Assembly: GCA_016869875.1 (NCBI GenBank)
Contig: VGDE01000008.1
Coordinates: forward strand, 1-41,651
DNA from: Alphaproteobacteria bacterium
GTDB lineage: Bacteria > Pseudomonadota > Alphaproteobacteria > Rhodobacterales > Rhodobacteraceae
Length of the DNA stretch: 41,651 nt
Direction of reading: 5' to 3'
The notes beneath the pieces are model-generated. The model was not told the DNA's origin and searched no databases. It worked only from the letters and a program-made list of their open reading frames with translations. Every line of letters starts with the position of its first letter. Within the stretch, counting starts at the first letter, position 1. Made by a program: the position numbers and the translations under genes. Below are positions 33,362 through 41,447 of the stretch, in pieces.

Positions 33362-33562
33362 TTACGAACGGAGGCCAGGGTCCAGCTCCTCCTTCATCGC
33401 AGCGCGGACGGCCTCCAGGCTCGTCTGGATCTCCACAATGGTCCGGCCGGCTTCGCCGGCATCGAACGTGCCGTTCCGCTTGCGAGCCAAGGCGCGCCGG
33501 TCCGCAATCAAGGCATCTTCCAAGGCTTTGAGGTCGAGATAAGGGTCAGGCTGATCAGGCAC
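33362..33562 (-). CDS. Small helical protein, 66 aa
   Basis: Not recognised. GTG start at 33562 with a strong GGAGG 6 bases upstream. It reads PDQPDPYLDLKALEDALIAD and IVEIQTSLEAVRAAMKEELD, two helices with a short basic loop (RKRNGTF). Opposite strand to the surrounding signalling genes. Confidence 0.55.
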   Translation of the reverse strand: MPDQPDPYLDLKALEDALIADRRALARKRNGTFDAGEAGRTIVEIQTSLEAVRAAMKEELDPGLRS

Positions 33563-33737
33563 GGCAGGCCTCCGGGTGGGGGTTGATCCACTAAACGGGC
33601 AGCCGCCTTTCAAGTTCGGGAGCCTTAGTCAAATGGCAGGGGACGCCCGCTCCAGCCTGTCACCGTACAAAGCCAACCACACTCAGCTGACAGCAGATGA
33701 CCCTGTCCTTGATGTTTAGTATGGCCTTGCCTGCATG

Positions 33738-33763
33738 GGAACATTGGCACTCTCCGAACAGTT
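33738..33763 (+). promoter_or_regulatory. Candidate EcfG-type stress promoter
   Basis: GGAAC (33738-33742), 17-bp spacer, AGTT (33760-33763), against the alphaproteobacterial general-stress consensus GGAAC-N16/17-CGTT. It lies 55 bp before the HWE kinase start codon. Confidence 0.4.
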
Positions 33764-33817
33764 CGGGAGGGACAGGTAGCTTCCGTTCGCACCCATAGAT
33801 GTCAGGGGAACGGGAGC

Positions 33818-34822
33818 ATGGAGACACGTTTGGACCTTGATGAACTTTACCGCCTGCTGCGCGGCTCCCATGTGCGCGCCACGGGCATCGTTGACACGAT
33901 CCGCGACCCCTTGCTTGTGCTGGGCTCCGACCTGTGCGTCCTGAGCGCCAACCCGGCCTTCTACCGGACGTTCGAGACCGATCCCGACGAAACCGTCGGC
34001 CTTTCCTTCACGGCCTTGGGCAACGGGCAGTGGGACATCGACGAGCTGCGCCTTCTTCTCGAGAACGTCATTCCCAGAAGCGTGTCCGTCTTCGACTACG
34101 AGGTCCGGGCGAAGTTCCCGAACGTGGGGCAGCGCACCATGCTGGTCAGCGCGCAGCGGCTCGTGCATCCCGACAGCCGGCAGCGCATCCTGCTTCTCTC
34201 GATCGTCGACGCCACGACCCGGCGCAAGAAGGAGGACGAGAAGGACCTCCTGATCGGGGAGTTCGATCACCGCATCAAGAACCTGCTGTCGGTGGTGCAG
34301 GCCCTGGCGCGGCAGACCCGGACAACCGGACGCACGGCGGAGGAGTACCGGGGCGACCTGCTCAACCGGTTGGAGGCGTTGGGCCATTCGCTTGAGGTTT
34401 CCGCGCAGAAGGACGAGGGCGGGCTGGCCGATCTCGTCCGTCGCGTCCTGGAGCCTTACCGGGACGGCGCCAGCCGGATCACGCTGACCGGGGGTCCGGA
34501 GGTGGCCCTGAGGCCCGCGGAGGCCATGTCCCTGGGGATGATCCTGCACGAGCTGGCCACCAACGCCCTGAAGTATGGCGCCCTGTCCCAACACGACGGC
34601 GACGTGGAGATCGCCTGGACGCTGGATCAGGACAAGGAGGAAACCCCCCTTGTGCGGCTCCACTGGCGCGAGACCAACGGTCCGGAGGTCACGCCACCCA
34701 CGGCCAAGGGCTTCGGCACCCGCCTGATCACCTTTTCCACCGAGCAGGAACTTGGAGGAACGGCCGAACTTGATTACCCGCCGGAAGGCTTCACGGCTCA
34801 TCTGACATTCCCGCGCCTGTAA
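33818..34822 (+). CDS. HWE-family sensor histidine kinase with PAS-like domain
   Basis: 334 residues. The N-terminal PAS-like domain (about 20-135) contains DTIRDPLLVLGSDLCVLSAN. The dimerisation helix has the acceptor His151 in GEFDHRIKNLLSVVQALARQ. The ATPase part has the N-box HELATNALKYGAL and GFGTRLI, with LHWRE supplying the WxE of the HWE class. There is no membrane segment, so it senses a cytoplasmic signal. It is followed at 18 bp by a single-domain response regulator. HWE/HisKA_2 kinases often feed the general stress response in alphaproteobacteria; neither PhyR nor NepR is in the window. Confidence 0.9.
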   Translation: METRLDLDELYRLLRGSHVRATGIVDTIRDPLLVLGSDLCVLSANPAFYRTFETDPDETVGLSFTALGNGQWDIDELRLLLENVIPRSVSVFDYEVRAKFPNVGQRTMLVSAQRLVHPDSRQRILLLSIVDATTRRKKEDEKDLLIGEFDHRIKNLLSVVQALARQTRTTGRTAEEYRGDLLNRLEALGHSLEVSAQKDEGGLADLVRRVLEPYRDGASRITLTGGPEVALRPAEAMSLGMILHELATNALKYGALSQHDGDVEIAWTLDQDKEETPLVRLHWRETNGPEVTPPTAKGFGTRLITFSTEQELGGTAELDYPPEGFTAHLTFPRL

Positions 34823-34840
34823 GGCCGACCAGGAGGCCCT

Positions 34841-35221
34841 ATGCCGGATCCCTCAGACCATGGCCCCATAGGCAGCCTTGTCGTGCTCGTGGTCGAGGAC
34901 GAGTTCATGATCGCGCTCGACCTCCAGATGATGCTGGAAGAGCAGGGTTATGACGTGCTGGGGCCGGTGGGACGGGTCGAGCAGGCCCTGAGCCTGCTCA
35001 ACGGCCAGCCGCCGGATGTGGCGGTGCTGGACCTGAACCTGCACGGCCACCCGGCGACCCCGGTGGCAGAGCGCCTGCGCGCCCTCCGCATCCCCTTCGT
35101 CATCGCCTCTGCAGACGCCTCGGTGGTGAGCGGCAATGCCGTCTTTTCCGGGGCCGAAGGGATCGCGAAGCCCATCCAGCAAAGGCACCTGCTGGCGGCG
35201 CTCCAGAGGGCTCTTGGCTGA
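34841..35221 (+). CDS. Single-domain response regulator paired with HWE kinase
   Basis: 126 residues; CCAGGAGG upstream of the ATG. VVLVVEDEFMIALDLQMMLE holds the acidic pair, Asp64 in AVLDLNLHG is the phosphorylation site, and Lys110 in GIAKPI completes the set. It lies 18 bp after the kinase stop, so they form an operon and probably a phosphotransfer pair. No DNA-binding domain; the output is unknown. It resembles the receiver at 32902 in overall form. Confidence 0.9.
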   Translation: MPDPSDHGPIGSLVVLVVEDEFMIALDLQMMLEEQGYDVLGPVGRVEQALSLLNGQPPDVAVLDLNLHGHPATPVAERLRALRIPFVIASADASVVSGNAVFSGAEGIAKPIQQRHLLAALQRALG

Positions 35222-35303
35222 CCTCCGCAATGCTGGCCAGAGCCTGAGGAGTTTGTACGGCACAAGACAGGAACATAATGAACGAGCTTCGGTTGCGGAT
35301 ATC

Positions 35304-35534
35304 ATGGAAGACGAGCCGGACCTTGCAGTGCTGCGCCAGCGCCTTGTCGATGAAGTGGCTGCCGCGCAGCTTTATGCGCTTGCCTGTCATGGGCAGAATG
35401 GCCGATGCGCCTGGCAGATGGCTGAGGCCCGCGACCTTCTGAACGACGCACGCGAGCGCTTGGCTGCGGCTTGTCAGTCGCGTGAAAAGCCGGACCCCGA
35501 TAATGGCGCGTCTGCGCGCTCCGCTGACATCTAG
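35304..35534 (+). CDS. Small helical protein, paralogue of 31454-31687
   Basis: 76 residues. MEDEPDLAVLRQRLVDEVAA and AEARDLLNDARERLAAACQS align with the protein at 31454. The middle differs (LYALACHGQNGRCAWQ). It follows the response regulator by 82 bp on the same strand. Function unknown; the two genes flank the signalling block and may be coordinated with it. Confidence 0.6.
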   Translation: MEDEPDLAVLRQRLVDEVAAAQLYALACHGQNGRCAWQMAEARDLLNDARERLAAACQSREKPDPDNGASARSADI

Positions 35535-36140
35535 GACGCCCTCTGCCCCACAACGATATGCCCTGCGGTCAGGCTACATCCTAAGTCGAGGACCCGGGCG
35601 GCTACCCGGTCGAGATCTGTTCGCCCGTCCAATTGCCCAGTGCCGGTTGACCAAGCAACCTCAAGATTGCGCTGTTGCGCTGTAACCAGAGGGGATGCGA
35701 CCGAACCCGCGCAGCATTTCGCGCGTCATGTAGACCTGAGCGCTGAAGCCGCCCTAAGAGGCCACAGCGGCAAGAGCTTGGGCCTGCAGGCCATCCTGAC
35801 GCGCCAAGTTGCCTTTCTCGACATGAACGACCGTGTGACCCTCTGGAAGCCCCATGGCGCAGCCGCCGCGCCACCCTCGCGCAGCGAGGTTGCACGGCAA
35901 ACACCCGCTCCTTGGCCTGAGCGCGGGGAAACCGGAGCGGGAGACGGCGTGGTAAGCCCGGTGGTTTGGGCCAACTGCCCGGAAGCTACCTTCCACTTGT
36001 AGTGCTCCAGGCACAGGGGAACAGGAGGAGGGTCTCGGAACGCCAGTGCCCGGCATATGCACCAAACCCAGAGCAGGGACCCTTGGCTTGAAAGCGGCGT
36101 CGAAGAGATTAGGTTTCAGAGGTCCGGCCCGGGAATGATC
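35535..36140. other. 606-bp region without a supported gene
   Basis: A plus-strand open frame (35640-36002) reads weakly like protein but has no start signal or recognisable domain. The P450 promoter should lie at its right end. Nothing else seen. Confidence 0.45.
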
Positions 36141-37484
36141 ATGACGCAGACGCTACCACCCCGCATCGAGCCCGCGACCAGGCCCTTGGGCGTGCTGGCA
36201 AGCCTCCGGGCCGCCCGCCGCAACGTGCTGCGGATCATCCCGGCCATCGCCTACACCCAGCCCATCATCACCGGCACCACCGGCCATGCCCGCTGGCACA
36301 TGGTGCAAGGCCCCGAGGGCATGAAGCGGCTGTTCCTCGACAATGTCGAGAACTACCCGAAGTCCGAGGTCATGCTGAGGATGCTGCGCCCGGCAGTGGG
36401 TGACAGCCTGTTCACCTCCGAAGGCGGGCAGTGGCGATGGCAGCGCCGCGCCATCGCGCCGGTGTTTGCCGCCCGCCATGTCGAGGCGCTGGCGCCGATG
36501 ATGACCGCCACTGCAGAGCGCGCCTGTGACCGTCTTGCCAGAGCGGACAGCGCGGAGATGGTGGCCGAAATGCTGTCGGCGACGTTCGCTGTGATCTGCG
36601 ACGTGGCCTTGTCGGGACGCGAGCATTTCGACGCGGAAACTTATGGTGCGGCCATCACCCGCTACTTCCTGACCGTCGGGCGGGCGTCGTTGCTGGACTT
36701 TCTTGAGGTCCCCCCTTGGGTGCCACGACCGGCCGAGCTTTTCGGGCGGGGCGCGGTGAAGACGATGCACGCCATGGTGGCCCGCGCCATTGAGGAACGG
36801 CGTCGCGAGGCTAAGGGCGCGGCGGACGATCTGCTCGACCATATGCTGGCGGCCCGGGACCCGGAAAGCGGCCGCACCATGTCGCCGCGGGACCTGTTGC
36901 ACAACATGCAGTTCTTTATCGTTGCGGGCCACGAGACGACGGCGCTGTCACTGGCCTGGGCGCTCTATCTGCTGGCCCATGACGAACCGGCACAAGCCCG
37001 TGCCCGGGACGAGGCCCGAGAGATATTGCAGGGCGGCCCTTGCGGTCACGAGGAGCTTGAGCGCATGCCCGGCATCACGGCCATCCTCGACGAGACCATG
37101 CGGCTCTACCCGCCGGTGGGGATGCTGGCGCGCAACGTGCGCGAGGCCGACACCCTGTATGGTCGCGAGATCCGCCCGCGCGAGACGATCTTTGTCAACA
37201 TCTGGGCGCTGCACCGCCACCACGACTACTGGGACCGGCCCGATCATTTCGATCCCAGGCGCTTTGGTCCCGGCCAGACGAGAGACCGCTATCTTCACCT
37301 GCCCTTCGGTGCCGGGCCGCGGGTCTGCGTGGGGGCGAACTTTGCGATGATGCAGGCCGGGATCATCCTCGCCACGCTGCTGTCGCGCTATCGCTTCGCG
37401 CCGAGAGGGCCGCGCCCTGAGCCCGTCATGCACATGACCGTGCGCCCCGATCCCGGCGTCAGGCTGCAGATCACGCCGCTCTAG
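36141..37484 (+). CDS. Cytochrome P450, second copy
   Basis: 447 residues from ATG 36141 (GGGAA 6 bases upstream; ATG 36135 gives two more residues). The C-helix WRWQRRAIAPVF, I-helix VAGHETTALSLAW, K-helix DETMR, FDPRRF and heme loop FGAGPRVCVG are all present. It shares the C-helix and heme motifs with the P450 at 18716 but clearly diverges elsewhere, so they are paralogues of one broad clade, not recent duplicates. No electron-transfer partner genes are adjacent. Substrate unknown. Confidence 0.92.
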   Translation: MTQTLPPRIEPATRPLGVLASLRAARRNVLRIIPAIAYTQPIITGTTGHARWHMVQGPEGMKRLFLDNVENYPKSEVMLRMLRPAVGDSLFTSEGGQWRWQRRAIAPVFAARHVEALAPMMTATAERACDRLARADSAEMVAEMLSATFAVICDVALSGREHFDAETYGAAITRYFLTVGRASLLDFLEVPPWVPRPAELFGRGAVKTMHAMVARAIEERRREAKGAADDLLDHMLAARDPESGRTMSPRDLLHNMQFFIVAGHETTALSLAWALYLLAHDEPAQARARDEAREILQGGPCGHEELERMPGITAILDETMRLYPPVGMLARNVREADTLYGREIRPRETIFVNIWALHRHHDYWDRPDHFDPRRFGPGQTRDRYLHLPFGAGPRVCVGANFAMMQAGIILATLLSRYRFAPRGPRPEPVMHMTVRPDPGVRLQITPL

Positions 37485-37779
37485 GATCCGGACTCGCCGG
37501 GGGCATGATGTGCAAGCTTTCTGGCTCGCTGTCGCGTAGCCCTAAATCTGAAACACAGCGCGTTTGACGTCTTTTTTTGCCTTCCAAGGCGAGATTTAAA
37601 TGTCGTTTGGCGAGTTTTTCCGTCTTTCTACAACTACCTGCTCGCACGGAGACGCGGGACTATATCGTGGCCTCTGCCTTGGAGGGTGACGCTGGATGAC
37701 GGGTGACAGGACGTGCGACCCGCCCATCGGCATGTCCCACGTGGTGGCCATCTGCCCGATAGATCACGCCGATGAAGCG

Positions 37780-37890
37780 TTACAGGCGCGACGCAGCGAG
37801 CGCCCCGGCCGGATCGTCGGAGAAACTGGTGGGAAGCGTCATTCCCCACCGATCAAGAACCGCCTGCTGCACCGGATCAAGGGAGGGCAT
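37780..37890 (-). CDS. Possible 36-residue ORF after the patatin gene
   Basis: ATG 37890 to stop 37780 reads SLDPVQQAVLDRWGMTLPTS followed by FSDDPAGALAASRL. It starts 20 bp after the patatin stop on the same strand, so it could be cotranslated. The composition is protein-like. No ribosome binding site is obvious and no family is recognised; it may equally be a remnant. Confidence 0.35.
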   Translation of the reverse strand: MPSLDPVQQAVLDRWGMTLPTSFSDDPAGALAASRL

Positions 37891-37909
37891 GGCGTCAGAG
37901 GGACAGGGC

Positions 37910-38974
37910 TCATGCGGCGTTTGTCTCCGTGTTGTCCGGCCCGAGGTAGGCCAGCGGCCTGTTTTGCGGCGCCGCGTGAAGACGAGGGAGCATGGCCTCG
38001 AAATCGGACCGTCCCTTCGCGGCTCTTTCCTTGATCGAGCGGCTGGAAAAGTCGAGCGTCTTGAGACCCCGTTGATGCCCCGGCGCCTGATACGCGAGAT
38101 GCGCGAGAATAGACGACGGGCTTTCCGGGCTCCTCTGACGGACCAGCTCTCGCTCGCGCGCAAGCGCAGCCACGCTGCGCCGGGTCTGTATGGCGAAGGC
38201 AAGATCCTGTGCCCGGGCCACTGTTTGATCCAGCGTTTCAGGCCGCCCGTGGTCGGGATGAAAGAGATCGGAAGCGATGCACAGGATGTTGTGGTCGGGT
38301 GCCTCATGAAAAACCCTGTCGAACGGCAGGTTGTTTCCGAGGCCCGCGTCACAGAGCAGCCGTCCTTCGATCTCGACCGGAGGGAACAAGGGAGCAAGTG
38401 CGCAGCTTGCAAGGAGGTGCTCCACACGGATGGGCTGGTCACGGTTGTCAAACCAGACTTCCTCCCCCGTCTCGACGTCCAGCGCCAGAATGGACACGCG
38501 ACACTTGCCATCGTTCAGCCGGTCAAAGTCGACAAGGCTTTCCAGGCTGCGGGCGAGAGGGCGAAGGTCGCGCACAGCCACGTCGGACGGCACGCCGGGA
38601 ACAAGGGACCACGGACCCGGATAGCGTGGGCGGAACACCCCCGGTCGTCCGAAGAGGAGCCCCGTCAAGGCGTTCTCATTGTTGAGGCGCGACCGGATGC
38701 CCTGTGGCATGAAGTCGAGCCACGGCAGCGTTGGCTGCGCTGCCTGGTCCCAGAACGTCCGCAACGGCTGCAGCGGATCTCCTGTCGGGCCTCCCGCGTA
38801 AAGAGCAGCCGTGACAGCGCCGATCGATGCACCGACCAGCCAAGACGGCTTCAGCCCAGTCTCTGTCATGCCTTCGCACACACCCAGATGATAGGCTCCC
38901 AAGGCGTTGCCGCCTGCAAAGACAGCCGTAACGTCAAATATGGGGTGAAGCTTTTGAGCCGCAAATCCGTTCAT
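37910..38974 (-). CDS. Patatin-like phospholipase, second in window
   Basis: 354 residues from ATG 38974 (AAGG 6 bases upstream). The oxyanion loop is AVFAGGNALGAYHLGVCEGM, the nucleophile is Ser50 in VGASIGA, and the catalytic Asp is in LLCDAGLGNNLP. This is a RssA/bacterial patatin form quite unlike the CapV-like protein at 11480. A C-terminal 80 residues are helical and basic. Probably a membrane-lipid hydrolase. It may be in an operon with the small ORF at 37780. Confidence 0.88.
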   Translation of the reverse strand: MNGFAAQKLHPIFDVTAVFAGGNALGAYHLGVCEGMTETGLKPSWLVGASIGAVTAALYAGGPTGDPLQPLRTFWDQAAQPTLPWLDFMPQGIRSRLNNENALTGLLFGRPGVFRPRYPGPWSLVPGVPSDVAVRDLRPLARSLESLVDFDRLNDGKCRVSILALDVETGEEVWFDNRDQPIRVEHLLASCALAPLFPPVEIEGRLLCDAGLGNNLPFDRVFHEAPDHNILCIASDLFHPDHGRPETLDQTVARAQDLAFAIQTRRSVAALARERELVRQRSPESPSSILAHLAYQAPGHQRGLKTLDFSSRSIKERAAKGRSDFEAMLPRLHAAPQNRPLAYLGPDNTETNAA

Positions 38975-39179
38975 CGGGACCTTCTCTTTCTGAGGGCATG
39001 CGCATCGGTGCAAAAGGTAATGGCGCGGCACCGTGGCCAGCTGCCGCGCGTCCTGACCATCCCGCCCTCGCCGCGGGATGACAACCGCTTCGGCTGAAGA
39101 ATAGCCTGAGCGTCATGGTCTCGATTGGCCGCAAGAGGGCGCGGGGGCGCCGCACAACCGTCCGCACCATTCCCGCTCC

Positions 39180-39524
39180 TCAGCGCCGCGCGAGCAGCAG
39201 ACCAATGAGGACGCCGACACCGGCGGCGATACCCAAAGCCTGGATCGGGTAACCGCGAACCAGATCCCGCGTCTCTTCATAGCCCAGTTCGGCATAAAAG
39301 GCCGCTTCCTGCGCTTTCTGCTGCCCGGCCTCGTACAGCCGCTCCGCATACTCCTGTCCCGCCTCATGGAAGGGAGTAACATACGCGCGGGTGGCCTCTG
39401 CAGCGTCGCTTGCCAGGGACGCACCACGCTCCGCCAGATCCTCGATGCCGTTCTTGGGATCCGTGGGGGCGTCATCGGTAGGTGCAGTGGCGTGTTCCAG
39501 ATCAGCAGTCGCGTTCTGTGCCAT
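39180..39524 (-). CDS. DUF883-family (ElaB/YqjD-like) membrane protein
   Basis: 114 residues. A soluble, helical N-terminus (GASLASDAAEATRAYVTPFH, GQEYAERLYEAGQQKAQEAA) is followed by a C-terminal glycine-rich membrane segment, PIQALGIAAGVGVLIGLLLA, with ARR at the end. This is the tail-anchored layout of ElaB/YgaM/YqjD, which link inactive ribosomes to the inner membrane in stationary phase. A candidate EcfG promoter precedes it. Confidence 0.85.
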   Translation of the reverse strand: MAQNATADLEHATAPTDDAPTDPKNGIEDLAERGASLASDAAEATRAYVTPFHEAGQEYAERLYEAGQQKAQEAAFYAELGYEETRDLVRGYPIQALGIAAGVGVLIGLLLARR

Positions 39525-39563
39525 TTGTGTCTTCTTTCTTGTCCGTGTGAACTGTCAGAAAGC

Positions 39564-39589
39564 AACAAAAATCGGCAGCGGCGCGTTCC
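39564..39589 (-). promoter_or_regulatory. Candidate EcfG-type stress promoter
   Basis: On the minus strand GGAAC (39589-39585), 17-bp spacer, TGTT (39567-39564), against consensus GGAAC-N16/17-CGTT. It is 40 bp before the DUF883 start codon. The same spacing occurs at 33738. Confidence 0.45.
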
Positions 39590-39689
39590 CTGGCGGTGTG
39601 TTCTCGGCACGCTCATCTGCCGCCGGCAAGGCCAAAGCGCCTGTGGGTTGACCTTCTGGTCAATCAGAAGTTGGAGGCAGAGCCCCTTC

Positions 39690-39755
39690 TCAGCGCCGCC
39701 GTATGAGCCGGCGGATCATTTTGAAGATGGCGAAATACTTGATAAGGCGGAACAT
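39690..39755 (-). CDS. 21-residue cationic peptide ORF
   Basis: Encodes MFRLIKYFAIFKMIRRLIRR plus a final Arg, from ATG 39755 to TGA 39690-39692. GGGAGGAG stands 6 bases upstream, one of the strongest ribosome binding sites in the window. The sequence is an amphipathic, membrane-active-like helix with seven Arg/Lys in the second half and central aromatic residues. Such peptides can be membrane-bound regulators, small toxins or ribosome-associated factors; the function is unknown. A hydrophobic C-terminal remnant (QQAFLILALFLIGLAVIMPV) ends 48 bp upstream on the same strand. Confidence 0.6.
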   Translation of the reverse strand: MFRLIKYFAIFKMIRRLIRRR

Positions 39756-39802
39756 GTCGTTCTCCTCCCTTGCAAGAGCAAGGCGGGCGCAGCGCGCTGG
39801 GT

Positions 39803-39880
39803 TCAGACCGGCATAATGACTGCGAGCCCGATAAGGAAAAGCGCGAGGATCAGGAAGGCCTGTTGAGTTGCCCCAACGGA
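39803..39880 (-). other. Single-TM protein remnant without start
   Basis: Minus-strand reading ending QQAFLILALFLIGLAVIMPV at stop 39803. It looks like one transmembrane helix of a small protein, but no start codon with a ribosome binding site precedes it before the abnormal tail of the PNPOx protein. Low certainty. Confidence 0.3.
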
Positions 39881-40608
39881 ACGGCCGGCTTGTGGAATTC
39901 CGATGCCTGGGTCCCTTCTTGGAGGATCAAGTTTCCTTGGTGCGACCCCTCCTGACACTGCGGCCAGATCAAAGAGTGGGGCAGCCGGACGGCGGTGCAA
40001 AATATCGGTCCTTCGCAGCGACTGTCCGGCCAGCAGATACCGGACCTTGGTCCAGTACCCGGCAGAAACGGCCTACAGCTTGTGGCGACGTTGTCCTTGT
40101 AGCTCTCCTTGGATTCGCTGATCCCAAGAACCACCATGGCTCCCGCAACAATGCTTGACGCGTCCAGCCAGATCTCGGCTTTCTGAGGGTCGGAGCGCAG
40201 CAGGTCCAGCTTCGGGTCGTCCTTGCCGTCTTCGTACCAGGCGGCGACACGGCTGCCCCACAAACGATCCACGATGGCCGGATCGGTATGCTCGGTCAGT
40301 GTGCCTTCGATCGAGGCCCAGAGATCATGACCTTTGGGCACGAATTGCGCCGCGGCGTCCTGAGACCCGCCCACGAGCTTTTCCACCAGGGCATTGTCCT
40401 GGGCCGTGAATAACCACAGCGGCCCGTGGTCGCCGTCCTCGATCAGCGCGGTCATGGGCCGGGTGTGGCCGTGTTCCCCGCTAACAAGGCCCAGCATCAC
40501 GGTCATGTCGGACCGCAGAGACGTCCAGAGACGGGCTTCCAGTTCGTCGGGTGTAGGCAGGGCGGATCCTCCGATATCAAGTGTCCGCGCCAACGTGGAG
40601 ACCGGCAT
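39850..40608 (-). CDS. PNPOx-fold general stress protein, aberrant C-terminus
   Basis: Residues 1-175 from ATG 40608 are a pyridoxamine-5'-phosphate-oxidase-like split barrel of the general stress protein 26 family: ELEARLWTSLRSDMTVMLGL, HTRPMTALIEDGDHGPLWLF, DLWASIEGTL, WLDASSIVAGAMVVLGI. These proteins bind FMN or FAD. Relatives end near residue 165-175 with YKDNVAEV-like; here the frame continues about 80 residues of unrelated, low-quality sequence to the stop at 39850. A frameshift or rearrangement at about 40085 replaced the natural stop. The 5' end has no ribosome binding site and borders the IS110 end, so upstream signals may be lost as well. Confidence 0.7.
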   Translation of the reverse strand: MPVSTLARTLDIGGSALPTPDELEARLWTSLRSDMTVMLGLVSGEHGHTRPMTALIEDGDHGPLWLFTAQDNALVEKLVGGSQDAAAQFVPKGHDLWASIEGTLTEHTDPAIVDRLWGSRVAAWYEDGKDDPKLDLLRSDPQKAEIWLDASSIVAGAMVVLGISESKESYKDNVATSCRPFLPGTGPRSGICWPDSRCEGPIFCTAVRLPHSLIWPQCQEGSHQGNLILQEGTQASEFHKPAVPLGQLNRPS

Positions 40609-40619
40609 TGATATTGATG

Positions 40620-40800
40620 GTGTAACCGCCCCCCGACGGCATCTGATGTGCCAAGGTGGGTCTGCGAGGATCCACAAAAGGGGAGCGGTCATGTCGGAGA
40701 TTGTCACGGTCGGGCTCGATCTGGCGAAGAATGTGTTCCAGGTACATGGAGCCGACGGCGCAGGACGGGCCGTTCTGCGCAAGAAGTTGCGGCGGGCTCA
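40620..40800 (+). pseudogene. IS110-family element, left end and transposase N-terminus
   Basis: ATG 40691 with GGGGAG upstream starts SEIVTVGLDLAKNVFQVHGA, then DGAGRAVLRKKLRRA. This is the start of an IS110 DEDD transposase with its first catalytic Asp in GLDLAK. The reading ends abruptly at about 40798 in an unrelated gene. The segment 40620-40690 is probably the element's left end. It belongs to the same subgroup as the fragment at 15207-15886, which supplies only the C-terminal part. Confidence 0.78.
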
Positions 40801-41024
40801 ATGGTGGCGCCTTGAGTTTCGATCATACGGCGGGTGATGGCGGCACGGGCCTGATAGAATTGGGCGGTGCCATGCCTGGCTTCGCCCAGCATCAGCACAC
40901 GGCGGTCTGCCCACCGGTCTAAAGCCTTCGCAAAATCATCCGCATTAACCTCCGGCAGCGGCTGCGCGTGCTGCACGATCAGCCGGACAGTTTGGGGCAG
41001 GTTGGATTGTGACGGACGAGCCAT
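40801..41024 (-). pseudogene. Erythromycin-esterase-family protein, N-terminal fragment
   Basis: From ATG 41024 (GGAAG 8 bases upstream; 41054 alternative) it reads NADDFAKALDRWADRRVLML then GEARHGTAQFYQARAAITRR and MIETQGATI. GExxHGTxxFYxxRAAITRRLI is the N-terminal signature of the erythromycin esterase superfamily, with the Glu-His catalytic pair. At about 40800 the sequence switches into the IS110 fragment, so about 80-85% of the gene is absent. Confidence 0.78.
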
Positions 41025-41054
41025 CCGGGCGGCTTCCAGTCTTGCAGTTACCAT

Positions 41055-41222
41055 TCCAGGTACGGATTAGCTTGGATAGGGAGCTATGCTGTGCTCTTTC
41101 CGGTTCAGAACGGGCGGCTTCTTTTCAAAGCCGCTCCCGTTGCAGACCTCACACGTGGATCATGCGCTCTTGGAAACTCGGCACGTGTGGCGTGATAACT
41201 CCGGCGACAGATCCATATCGGC
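41055..41222. other. Short intergenic region
   Basis: No gene seen between the esterase fragment and the small gene at 41223. Confidence 0.4.
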
Positions 41223-41447
41223 TCAACCGAGCATCCTGAGCACGTCGGGGTTGTCCCTCCTCAGATACAGGTCGCTCATGACTGCGCCCACCACCTCCAG
41301 ATCCGTCAGCTTCACCAACGCTGCATCGAAATGCACGGAGGAGCAACCAACAGCTGCGCGAACTGCATGAGCGTCCTGCGCCTGCGTAGGAGAGATTGCG
41401 GTCCGCGCTTGAAGTTCGTGCACGATTGCCGTTGTTAGCTTGTCCAA
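41223..41447 (-). CDS. Hypothetical small protein, 74 aa
   Basis: Not recognised. TTG start at 41447 with GGAGGG 7 bases upstream; an upstream in-frame ATG (41528) has no such signal. It reads LDKLTTAIVHELQARTAISP and HAVRAAVGCSSVHFDAALVK, then LTDLEVVGAVMSDLYLRR. Three helices followed by a strand resemble a small winged-helix fold, but this is only a shape resemblance. Confidence 0.5.
   Translation of the reverse strand: MDKLTTAIVHELQARTAISPTQAQDAHAVRAAVGCSSVHFDAALVKLTDLEVVGAVMSDLYLRRDNPDVLRMLG

Noticed and set aside
35640..36002. 120-residue plus-strand open frame with faint resemblance to an MFS transporter tail
   Set aside because: Resemblance is confined to a few residues, no membrane segments, no start signal.
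37772..39097. 441-residue plus-strand open frame
   Set aside because: Antisense shadow of the patatin gene; Arg/Pro-rich and without any motif.
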